Source: SXOA01 sp051004015 (lineage in GTDB: Bacteria; Planctomycetota; Planctomycetia; Pirellulales; Pirellulaceae). Taken from it: a stretch of DNA of 64,000 nucleotides. The position numbers and the translations under genes were made by a program. The notes below the pieces were generated by a model. That model was not told where the DNA came from. It was given only the letters and a program-made list of their open reading frames with translations, and did no database searches. Below, in pieces: positions 52,101-59,700 of the stretch (the first letter of the stretch is position 1; each line of letters opens with the position of its first letter). The stretch covers positions 1 to 64,000 of the forward strand of contig JBPCKT010000029.1 in NCBI GenBank assembly GCA_051004015.1. The letters are read 5' to 3'.

Positions 52101-52335
52101 TGATGATGGCGGCCCAGTGCCAACGGCGGAAACTCGTCGTCCGCCAATGTCGCTGTTTCATTGCAACCAGTATCAAAGGAACTGGACACTTTTAATGCCG
52201 CTGGCGGGCGATAGAAGCGGCGGTGACGATGACATCGATAGAAGCTATCTTGGCGTCGATCATGTAACTATCGACGACAATACAGTGGTCCTTGGCTTCC
52301 TGTCCGTGCGGTTCCTGCAAAAGGTTACAAGGTAA
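49114..52335 (+). CDS. Secreted Calx-beta / PKD-like protein with C-terminal lipase-like domain
   Basis: 1073 residues. The ATG at 49114 has GAGGA nine bases upstream. Residues 36-48 carry LVEQLEDRALLAT, the planctomycete export motif. Then a Calx-beta domain (LHVAEGGVATLQVTISQPQ, TDYGEILNGSGTIPPGASFANISVQIYND), PKD-like domains (VFDVYNYMPIGGPVWVASGTYQD, GTLEINWGDGSPLVTGSGLE), and three repeats built on NGDDDNGNQIPDMDE, NIDDDNGNNLEDRAD and NGDDDDGDGVRDFSQ, which look calcium-binding. The C-terminus (SVVIVLGGEGQV, DIMGYSHGGGSTFVLAW) has a lipase-type GYSHGGG nucleophile elbow. The last third is visibly less GC-rich than the first third. Role: a cell-surface or secreted multidomain protein, possibly an esterase. 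Confidence 0.85.
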   Translation: MKKLSLWRRTLAQLGLNQAPPFPPFNKPLRRFRRPLVEQLEDRALLATISLGPSGLHVAEGGVATLQVTISQPQMQPTPFTFRTVSGTAIGGTDYGEILNGSGTIPPGASFANISVQIYNDFYADLDETFTVELLSASGATINPAASSMAVTIDNVQSGGGGGSGGSLTVSLSLPSDVDEGEAFTMTGTINAGGYYQVNGMINWGVTPGDGTNTFSVTTNPNGTFSVAYRYVDDGPDPGNGTPQDVQAITLTGTATPMMPGGGGNLSVTGSTSIVIHNVAPESVFDVYNYMPIGGPVWVASGTYQDVGLTDCGTLEINWGDGSPLVTGSGLEVGDTFSMMHRYPPDGLSYTITMTITDDDTGAVSYYKSFPLYLFDLDNDANNDGTISAVDEPFEPVTPGEFLSDPPTPGPGRYIFPNGDDDNGNQIPDMDEAGPISGEDDLEPFDVIWEEAIRPEILNYKDWTLTLGVLPYSEGQYVQNPRIWLTPDKSGTPLIVHNTLSDGYAATWTVGGANLNIPGDRNADELPKRFYLEAVSLGSIGLRLRLRTPSGELVEEDNVAFTAVVPGVDLDTDSDNTKVVEQSDVEDHDETDRDNITNIPGKILYKNIDDDNGNNLEDRADAPLVDGQGNPVDDNELAPILLQVNGLVPGTEATYTVTLVPSGPQIKVWRTLDKQTTPLTFVANAVPGILYVEGYDFGQPKLEMQLKNAAGVIVARDIVKFSVVVTDATGFRPYTVPFALFAVPASEEESPGLGIRRNGDDDDGDGVRDFSQGNGWVMGENDLIRVDLETGLSTPWTGVSATVERTNANIAVWNSKDRGEAILNTGTLAAVVMPLGSNTVYVEWASDSAAPATFRFSTWDNFHGTRAFFDDLVFKPFESVVIVLGGEGQVPADPVLVPGNQGMFDFAIEKYQAGFDVHMYDDDDVSYNGLGDAHDEVVSAINTRGVDKVDIMGYSHGGGSTFVLAWRLEQNTIAGSGIADIIKPFSIPFTAYIDAIDDGGPVPTAETRRPPMSLFHCNQYQRNWTLLMPLAGDRSGGDDDIDRSYLGVDHVTIDDNTVVLGFLSVRFLQKVTR

Positions 52336-52368
52336 GTGGGAATGTGGACATCCTAACATATCCATGCA

Positions 52369-52761
52369 ATGATCAATCCCTATGAAAGCCCAAATGTAGC
52401 CCAACCCGGCGGACGCTCTCAAGTATTTCTCAAACTTAACCTCAGGAAACTCATCACTCCTGAGCGCGTGTGGTTGGTCTTGGGACTGACTGGCGGGGCT
52501 TGGCTTGTTTTCTGGGCGGCGGTGATATTGCTGCTAAACACTGACGCGTTTTTTAGAAATGGGAAGGTAGTTATCTTTTTGGGAATCGCGAGTTATCGAT
52601 TTGTCGGTCTTGCCGCAATTCTGGCGTTATTATGCACCCTAGTACTTCCAGTCGTCGCAGCATTATTTGGAACGACGAAACAGAGGATAATTGGTTGTAT
52701 TGTCGTGCTGCCAGCGATTTATCTGTTATTATGCATGCTTTGGCCAAGTGTGTTTTCGTGA
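52369..52761 (+). CDS. Small NPYESP-type membrane protein
   Basis: 130 residues, beginning MINPYESPNVAQPGGRSQVF: the NPYESP N-terminus is typical of planctomycete short membrane proteins. Three or four membrane segments follow (VWLVLGLTGGAWLVFWAAVILLL, VVIFLGIASYRFVGLAAILALLCTLVLPVVAALF, IIGCIVVLPAIYLLLCMLW). Function is unknown. It starts 33 bases past the preceding gene and shares its lower GC. Confidence 0.75.
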   Translation: MINPYESPNVAQPGGRSQVFLKLNLRKLITPERVWLVLGLTGGAWLVFWAAVILLLNTDAFFRNGKVVIFLGIASYRFVGLAAILALLCTLVLPVVAALFGTTKQRIIGCIVVLPAIYLLLCMLWPSVFS

Positions 52762-52831
52762 GTAGGGACGGAAAATGGGGACAGTCTGAAGGGGAGGAAA
52801 AGGGGGGAGAAACGGTGGGGGCCTGAAAAGG

Positions 52832-53039
52832 GGACATTCTGGAATGGCATCAAGTTAAGCGCAACTCCTTTAGGCGCAGTCCTGAAGCAGTGCTGCGATA
52901 GCACGCTGTCAGGGATTTGGCTTTGCAAAACTGCCGCGTTTTGTCCGACAGCATTTGTCGATTGCATCGCTAGCACAGCAACGCTTAACGACGTTGCGGC
53001 AATGACTTGGGCTTAATTTGATGCCATTCTAGAATGTCC
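52832..53039. mobile_element. MITE-like element with 29-bp terminal inverted repeats
   Basis: Left end 52832-52860 begins GGACATTCTGGAATGGCATC and right end 53011-53039 is its reverse complement at 27 of 29 positions (ending GATGCCATTCTAGAATGTCC). The 150-base interior has no reading frame but has its own inverted pieces (GTTAAGCG/CGCTTAAC). No target-site duplication is obvious. It is probably a non-autonomous derivative of a transposon whose transposase is elsewhere. Confidence 0.75.
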
Positions 53040-53454
53040 ACTTTGTCTTTCCCTTTGTCTTTCCGCGCTGATGGGCCGGGTCGCCTAACTTGTCAGGTTT
53101 GCCGCCGAACCAGTCGCTGCCCGTCACCGCCCATACTTACTCACTGCCTCGCCCCAACCAACTCTTGTGCCGAACAGTATTGGGCCTGTCCCTTTTCTGC
53201 GTTCTGAACCAACCATCGTCCTAGTTCAGCCACCCTGGTCCAGTTTTCGGGGTCCACCACAAACAGGCCAATTCTCGCTGGACACTTAGGCGGAAAGTGG
53301 TCTTTTGTATAATAGGGGAGGGGGCCCGGCGATACGCGAAGATTGGCGGGACGAAGGAAAGTGATTTGAAATCTGAGATTGGAGACCGCGGCATTCGAAC
53401 TGGCGAAGGCGTTGCAAACCCTTACCAAGTCCTAGGTAGATACGAATGTTTTGG

Positions 53455-53599
53455 TGAATCACAAATGGGCAAAAATGAGGCACTTATGAATCAAAAAGTG
53501 ATTCATGGGCAAGATGCAAGGGCAAGAGCGGCAAGGATTTGCGAGGGCGGGGCGGTTTGCGTCCGAGAGCGCAACGGAGAGCTGCGAATTGGTGAATCA
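53455..53599. repeat. TGAATCA/TGATTCA cluster C
   Basis: Exact heptamers at 53455-53461, 53487-53493, 53499-53505 (facing the previous one with a 5-base gap) and 53593-53599. Same type as clusters A (7350-7524) and B (27149-27388). Confidence 0.65.
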
Positions 53600-53654
53600 G
53601 ACCAGTCGTTTCAGGGGGTGATGCGGTGGATCGAGCACTTATCAGACGGGGGCT

Positions 53655-53673
53655 CCGCTCACGGAGTGAGCGG
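53655..53673. repeat. CCGCTCAC palindrome, copy 2 (supplies a stop codon)
   Basis: CCGCTCACGGAGTGAGCGG on the plus strand is the reverse complement of copy 1 (48332-48350). The TGA stop of the minus-strand radical SAM gene falls inside it, so its last residues PLTP are encoded by the palindrome. Confidence 0.65.
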
Positions 53674-54642
53674 GCTATTTTGGGGCGGGCCGCTTTTTTT
53701 GCCCTGCCACGTGTCGCGGCGCTCCAGCTCGTGGCGGAGGGCCAGGAGGAGGGCGGGCTTGTCGAGGCACCAGGAGGGGCCGAGGAAGTAGTCGGGCGGG
53801 GCGTCGCCACTGATGCGCTCCACAATCATTTCCGGCGGCAGGATTTCCAGCACGTCGACCAATGTGCGGATGTAATCGTCGCGCTCCATCAGGGTGACTT
53901 CGCCCCGCTCGACCTGGTCCGCAAGGGGCGTATTGCGGACGGCATAGAGGTTGTGGATTTTGATGGCGTCGACCCGCAAGCGGGCCATCTCGCGGGCGGT
54001 GGCCAGCATGTCGGCATGGGTCTCACCCGGCAATCCCAGGATGATGTGGGCACAGATCTCAAAGCCCCGACTGCGGCTGCGGTGCATGGCATCCAGCATG
54101 GCGTGGTAATGATGGCCGCGGTTCATCCAGTCGAGCGAGCGGTCGTGGATGGTCTGCACACCGTATTCGACGCTGAGGTAGTTGCGGCTGGCGATGTCTT
54201 GCAACAGGTCGAGCACGCCATTGGGAACGCAGTCGGGGCGGGTGCCGATGGCGAGACCGACGACTTGCGGGTGAGCCAGCGCGGATTCGTAGAGGGGACG
54301 AAGCTTTTCGACCGGGGCATACGTGTTGGTCGCCGGCTGGAAATAGGCCAGGAACTTCTCGGCCGTGTAGCGGGTTTTCAGGCGGCGAATGCCGTCATCC
54401 AACTGATCGCGGATGCTTACTCGCGGAGTGCGTCGGCTGGGGCTGAAGCTGCGATTGTCGCAAAAGGCGCAGCCGCCGATGGCCACGGTGCCGTCCACGT
54501 TGGGGCAGGTAAAGCCAGCGTCGAGGCTAACCTTCTGGACGCGCTCGCCGAATTTTTGGCGGAGGAAGAAGTTGTAGGCGTGGTAGCGAAGGCCGGCGGA
54601 GCGCCAAGCGGATTCATACTCAGCGGCGGCCACACGAACCAT
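53659..54642 (-). CDS. YhcC-type (TIGR01212) radical SAM protein
   Basis: 327 residues from the ATG at 54642; the open frame continues upstream to 54966 but those residues overlap the promoter region of the divergent FHA gene and look non-coding. The start of the domain is RYHAYNFFLRQKFGERVQKVSLDAGFTCPNVDGTVAIGGCAFCDN, with the radical SAM cysteines (C-P-N-V-D-G-T, GGCAFC) in the YhcC arrangement, and FLAYFQPATNTYAPVEKLR, IGTRPDCVPNGVLDLL, EYGVQTIHDRSLDW, CAHIILGLPGET. The function is unknown, although the family is suggested to modify tRNA or protein. The ATG abuts a 27-nt dispersed repeat, and the stop lies in a palindrome, so both gene ends were shaped by repeats. Confidence 0.9.
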   Translation of the reverse strand: MVRVAAAEYESAWRSAGLRYHAYNFFLRQKFGERVQKVSLDAGFTCPNVDGTVAIGGCAFCDNRSFSPSRRTPRVSIRDQLDDGIRRLKTRYTAEKFLAYFQPATNTYAPVEKLRPLYESALAHPQVVGLAIGTRPDCVPNGVLDLLQDIASRNYLSVEYGVQTIHDRSLDWMNRGHHYHAMLDAMHRSRSRGFEICAHIILGLPGETHADMLATAREMARLRVDAIKIHNLYAVRNTPLADQVERGEVTLMERDDYIRTLVDVLEILPPEMIVERISGDAPPDYFLGPSWCLDKPALLLALRHELERRDTWQGKKSGPPQNSPLTP

Positions 54643-54669
54643 TCCTTCGCTGGCGCGTCGGGTTAGTGG
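54643..54669 (-). repeat. 27-nt dispersed repeat, copy c (abuts a start codon)
   Basis: On the minus strand CCACTAACCCGACGCGCC...AGCGAAGGA, ending directly before the ATG of the radical SAM gene. Its AGCGAAGGA end is the only ribosome-site-like sequence there, at zero spacing from the ATG. Confidence 0.75.
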
Positions 54670-54709
54670 TGGGGGGGCAGTGGTGGCGGGAGGCTCGAGA
54701 TGGATTTTG

Positions 54710-54738
54710 TTGACGACACGTACCTCCTCGCTTAGACT
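54710..54738 (+). promoter_or_regulatory. Promoter of the FHA gene
   Basis: TTGACG (54710-54715), 17-base spacer, TAGACT (54733-54738), about 105 bases ahead of the FHA start. Confidence 0.5.
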
Positions 54739-54844
54739 ACCTAATGAGGTTGTGAAGGCGGCAAGGAACCGAGGGGAAGGGGCAACCGCGACCACCTGTT
54801 TGCATGGTAAGTCGCGCCGGCGGCCCCCACAAGGGACGCAGTAC

Positions 54845-55300
54845 ATGTTCGGAGAACTGATTCCTGTCGGCGGCGGAGACATGATTCCGCTGATGAAAAA
54901 CAGCCTGCTTATTGGGCGCCGCGAGTCGTGTGATATCGTGCTCCGCTTCGCCAATGTGTCCGGCAATCACTGCCAGCTTAGCCTGGAGGGGGGCTACTGG
55001 TTTGCCCAGGATCTCAACAGCCGCAATGGCATCAAAGTGGACGGGGTGAAAGTGATGCGCAAGCGTCTGGACCCCGGCTGCACGCTGGCCGTCGCCAAGC
55101 ACAAATATGAAGTCCACTATGTACCCGCGGAATTGGGGGCCATGGGCCCGCCGCCGGACGAGGAGGATTTCGCGCAGGTCATGGGGCGCTCGCTCCTGGA
55201 GAGCGCGGGACTGACGCGCCGGCCGGCTTCCGTGCCGCGGCGGTACGACCCGACCAAGGACATCCCCGGGCAACTGAAAAAGAAGCCGCGGGACGATTAG
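54845..55300 (+). CDS. FHA domain protein
   Basis: 151 residues. The start at 54845 gives MFGELIPVGGGDMIPLMKN just before the FHA core; the frame is open to 54680 but upstream residues are not credible. FHA motifs are complete: LLIGRRESCDIVLRFANVSGNHCQLSLEGG, WFAQDLNSRNGIKVDGVKV, KHKYEVHYV. FHA domains bind phosphothreonine peptides. The C-terminal tail is polar, Arg/Lys and Pro rich (RRPASVPRRYDPTKDIPGQLKKKPRDD). It is 220 bases before the MoxR gene, suggesting a kinase-linked regulatory role, inferred only. Confidence 0.9.
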   Translation: MFGELIPVGGGDMIPLMKNSLLIGRRESCDIVLRFANVSGNHCQLSLEGGYWFAQDLNSRNGIKVDGVKVMRKRLDPGCTLAVAKHKYEVHYVPAELGAMGPPPDEEDFAQVMGRSLLESAGLTRRPASVPRRYDPTKDIPGQLKKKPRDD

Positions 55301-55473
55301 CGGCCCCATCGGTGCCGCCATTTTTCTGACATTCCCAGGAAACTAGGGAAATCGCTGGACTCCCGGCGACAAATTATCGGCTTGGTGGCCGGCCCGCTCT
55401 TGGGAAAGACGAAAGTTTCACTTTGCCGCTGGTACATATGCCTACGGCAAGTTCGCTGGTGTAAGATATTCCC

Positions 55474-55507
55474 TTCGTGATTCGTCATTCGAGCTTCGTC
55501 ATTCAGA
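55474..55507. repeat. ATTCGTCATT element, copy C (partial)
   Basis: GATTCGTCATTCGAGCTTCGTCATTC, a shortened relative of 16932-16989 and 21904-21999, in the spacer ahead of the MoxR gene. Confidence 0.6.
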
Positions 55508-55520
55508 AAGCCATTCCCCC

Positions 55521-56552
55521 ATGAGTATCGGCGAGTCGATGCAGCAGCAGGCGGAGGAATTTCGCAGTCGCTACACTTCGGTCAAGGAGCAAATCGGCCG
55601 CGTCATCGTGGGGCACGACGACATCGTGCATGGCGTTCTCACCAGCATGTTCATCGGCGGCCATTGCCTGCTGGAGGGGGTGCCCGGCCTGGGCAAGACG
55701 CTGCTGGTCCGTACCCTGGCGGAAGCACTCGACCTCAAGTTCAACCGCGTGCAGTTCACGCCGGACTTGATGCCCAGCGACATTCTGGGCACGAACATGA
55801 TCAACGAGAACGAGGCCGGCCGCCGCGTATTCGAGTTTCAGAAAGGCCCCATCTTCACGCAGATTTGCCTCGCGGACGAAATCAACCGGGCCACTCCCAA
55901 GACCCAGTCCGCCTTGCTAGAGACGATGCAGGAAGGGACCGTCACCATCGCTGGCGTCCGCTACGAGTTGGAAAAGCCGTTCTTCGTGATGGCCACTCAG
56001 AACCCCATCGAGCAGGAAGGTACCTACCCGCTGCCGGAAGCCCAGCTCGACCGCTTCTTGTTCAAGCTGGTCGTCGGCTACAGTTCGCGCGAGGAACTCG
56101 CCACGGTTGTAGACCGGACCACCAAGGGGTTGGTCATCAAACCGGAAAAGGTAATGGACGGCAGCGAAATCCGCAAGTGGCAAAAGCTCATCCGCGAAGT
56201 GATCCTGGCCACACACGTGCAGGACTACATCGTCCGTCTCACGCTGGCCACGCATCCCAATGGCCCTTACGCACTCCCCATCACCAACCAGTATCTCCGC
56301 TGGGGAGCCAGTCCCCGTGGAGCACAAACCATGGCCCTCGCCGCCAAGGTCCGGGCTCTTTTGGAAGGTCGTTACAACGTCAGCTTTGAGGACGTCCGCC
56401 GCACTTTCCTCCCGGCCATGCGGCACCGCGTCATCCTTAACTTCGAAGCCCAGGCCGAAGGTCTCGACACCGACCGCGTCCTGCTCGACATCCTGGAAAA
56501 GCTGCCCGAGAAGGGCGAGGACGCGCCGGTGAAGGCCGTGTTGGCGAAGTAA
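55521..56552 (+). CDS. MoxR-family AAA+ ATPase
   Basis: 343 residues. Walker A GVPGLGKTLLVRTLAEAL, Walker B ICLADEINRATPKTQSALLETMQE, sensor and arginine-finger region (VMATQNPIEQEGTYPLPEAQLDRFLFKLVVGYSSREEL), the MoxR set. MoxR proteins are chaperone-like ATPases that often sit beside DUF58 and von Willebrand proteins and help mature periplasmic proteins or enzymes. Here the neighbours are an FHA protein and two giant envelope proteins instead. Confidence 0.94.
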   Translation: MSIGESMQQQAEEFRSRYTSVKEQIGRVIVGHDDIVHGVLTSMFIGGHCLLEGVPGLGKTLLVRTLAEALDLKFNRVQFTPDLMPSDILGTNMINENEAGRRVFEFQKGPIFTQICLADEINRATPKTQSALLETMQEGTVTIAGVRYELEKPFFVMATQNPIEQEGTYPLPEAQLDRFLFKLVVGYSSREELATVVDRTTKGLVIKPEKVMDGSEIRKWQKLIREVILATHVQDYIVRLTLATHPNGPYALPITNQYLRWGASPRGAQTMALAAKVRALLEGRYNVSFEDVRRTFLPAMRHRVILNFEAQAEGLDTDRVLLDILEKLPEKGEDAPVKAVLAK

Positions 56553-56792
56553 GCACTGGGTCCGATCATCCCGCTTCATTCGCCGCACGGCTTCGAAGCC
56601 GCATTCGTCAAGGGGCATTCTATCGGCAGCCCGTGCCGACACTTCCATGGCAATCCCCTCATTCGGGTGTATTTTCGTTTTGTGGACCCCTTCCGATTGG
56701 TTAAAATAAAGGGGCCTGCCACTTCTCGTCTCATCACCAATTCTCAGGCCTTCTCCCGCGCTTCGCTCGTTTCAAAGGATGTCTTTGCCGTG

Positions 56793-59700
56793 ATGCCGCG
56801 GGGGATTTATCGTCCGAACCTTTTGGCCGCGCTGCCCTTCGTTGCCGCTTCAGGCTTGTGTCAATTGAGGTTGATTGGGGTGATGGCGGTATTGGCGGTC
56901 GGTCCGACGCTGGCGTCTGCTCAAACGGACGAGCCGCCGAAGAAGGAAACGCCCGGCTCGCCCGCGGCTGGGACGAAGATTCCGGCGGGGCCCATGACGT
57001 CAGGGGCGAGTGATTTGGATACGTTCCTGTTGCGGGATAGCAAGGGGAATCTGGTTCCCGTGTTGGGGATGACGTTTGAGGAGTTCGAGAAGCTCCTGAA
57101 ACTGAAGCAGGGACTGGCACCCGCCCAGCCGCCGCCGTACGTGTTGGATGGTCTCTCGATTAGCGGGATTGTCCAGAACCAGTTGGCGACGCTGGAAGTG
57201 ACGGCCACCGTCCGCATCCGCGACGAAGGTTGGGTCCGCGTGCCATTGAAGATGAACAAAGGAGTTCTCCGCGATGATCCGAAATACACGGGTCCCGGCG
57301 AGCAGTTCACCACGTTCGATGCGGCAGAGGGCTATCAGTGCTGGCTCAAAGGGGTGGACGCCAAACCGCACGTCGTCAAGTTGACGATCGTATGCCCGGT
57401 GCATGAGACTGGCACCCAATCACGGCTGGAGATCTTGCTGCCGCGAGCAACGGAGTCGTCCCTCAAACTCGTAGTGTCGTTGGAAAAGGCGGAAGGTTCC
57501 CTTAAGGCGGGGAACGAGGGGATTGTCTCCGCCAAATCAAGCAGCGGCGGCAAGAGTGAGGTGGAAGTGATTGGTCCCGGCGGCGATTTGCAACTTACCT
57601 GGCAGCCCGCCCAGGGAATGAGCGCCGAAGCAAGGCAGCTCCTGGATGCGAGCGGCGAAATTGTCGTTCGCATCGAGGGACGCAACCGCATCGGCAGTGA
57701 TGCCCGCCTGAAGGTCCGCAGCTTCGGTAGCCCGGTGGAGGTGTTCCGCGTCCGCTTGCCCGCCGGAATGGAATGGGTTCCGACCAATCCCACAGGCTAC
57801 TCGGTCACGCCCGTGTCCGCCGCCGGTGTGCAGAAGGCGCAGGAAGTGGAAGTGAAGCTCGACCGTCCCAGCAGCGGCATCACCGAAATCCGCCTGCTGG
57901 CGTCGCTCGCACCTGGCGCTGAACCGGCCGGGGGAGCGCTGCAGCCAGCGCGGTTTGAGGTGCTCGGCGCTGTGCGGCAGCGGGGAGTGATCGATTTCGC
58001 CATCGACGGCGATTGGTCGCTGGAGTGGACCGAAGACGCCAGTACCAGGCGAGTGGATGTTCCCGCCGATGCGGCGGCGGCGGCGCTGAAAAGCGTGGCC
58101 AGGTTTGAATATTTCCGTCAGCCCTGCCCTTTGCAACTGAAAGTGGCCGCGCGGCCGACCCGCCTCGTGATCGAGCCGACCTACTTGATTTTCGTGGAGC
58201 CGCAGTTGTTGCGACTGGAGGCGACGCTCAAGTGCCGCGTGCGCGGGGCGCGGCCCCCCCGCCTAGCGATTGCGCTGGGCGATTGGCAGCTCGACCGGGC
58301 CGGGCCCGAGGCGCTGGTTGAGCAGGAACTGTTGGATGTTGCCCAGAATCCGTTGTCGCTGCCGCTCAAGGCGGGGCCGACGGGCGAACTGGAACTCAAG
58401 CTGGAACTACACAAGGAAACTACTCCAGGCAGCAGCTGGATCGCGTTTGATTTGCCGCGGCCGGTTGCGGATTTGCTCGACCCAGCGAGCGTTATCGTGT
58501 TGGCCTCGGACAACGTGGAAATCGTGCCCCGTACTCGTGAAGTGAGCGGTCTGACCTCCGATGATCTGCCGCAAAGCATCAAGCTTCCCGACAGGCAGCA
58601 GCCTCCGCTGGTGTATCGAGATTTGGGATACGCGGGCAGCTCGCATTTCAGCGCCGATTTCCAGGTACGGACGCGGCAAGTGATGGTGGATGCCGCGGCC
58701 CATTTGCGGTTCGGCCCGCAAGGCGTAGCCGTCGAGCAGCAGCTCGTCTATCGCATCTTCTATGAGCCGCAGCGGACCTTCACGCTGCTGGTGCCGGAGA
58801 CCTTGGCGGCGCGCGGAGAAATCAAAGTTCTACTGGCCAACCAGTCGCTCTTGCTCGCACCGGCGCCGGCCACGGCTTCCGCCAGCGGTCCCAGCCTGGC
58901 CCGTTACCAGGTGACGGTTCCGCAAGAGCAGCGCGGCAACGTCAAGCTGCTGGTTCAGTATTCCTTGCCGCTGCCGGCGCTGAATGCCGACAAGCCGGCG
59001 GAGCTGACGGTGCCCTTGGTCATTCCAGTAGAAGATGAGGTGCAATCCACCAGTGGCCAAACGCTCGCGGCGACCTGGAGTGATTCGCTGGAAGTAGAGC
59101 TGGCGGCTGCAAGCTCCGCCAGTTTTCAGCCCGTCACCGGCGTTAGCTCGCTTAGGGAGCTGCAGCTCTCATCCGCCAGGTTGCTACCGGCCGCGCGGTG
59201 GAAACTGACCCCAGCCAACCCCAGCTCCGGCAGCACCGTCGCCGTAAGCCGGCTCTGGTTGCAGAGCGTGTTTAGCGATCAGGGGCGACAGGACCGGGCC
59301 GCGTGGAAGCTGCAGACCTCGGCCCGAGAGTTGACGCTCATCCTTCCTGCCGGCACGGATATGGATGGCGTGGAATTGGCATTGGACGGGCAGAAACTGG
59401 CCGGCGCGCGGAGCGAGAGAAATACGGTGCATGTTCCGCTGCTAAGCGGTAGCACACCGCGTGATCGCGTGCTGGAGGCCTGGTTCGCCGTGCCGGGCGA
59501 GTTGCCAAGGGGAGACAGTCTGCAAACCCGCATGCCAGCTCCGCGGCTGCAAGGCGTATCCCACATTCGCGCGGTCTACTGGCAACTGTGCCTGCCGGCC
59601 GACCGGCATCTAATGGCCGACCCGGCGGGCTTCAGTCCCGAGATGCAATATTCCTGGCGGACCTGGTTCTGGGACCGCCGGGGCACCAAGAGCCAGGAGG

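Larger units (their letters stand above)
52762..53658. other. Gene-free spacer with MITE, TGAATCA cluster and palindrome
   Basis: Nearly 900 bases without a credible gene. It holds the MITE-like element (52832-53039), a TATAAT-like box at 53308-53314 in an otherwise featureless stretch, the TGAATCA cluster C (53455-53599) and the CCGCTCAC palindrome (53655-53673). Confidence 0.55.

Noticed and set aside
54643..54966. N-terminal extension of the radical SAM protein
   Set aside because: It has no radical SAM similarity, overlaps the FHA gene's promoter and start, and contains a dispersed repeat.
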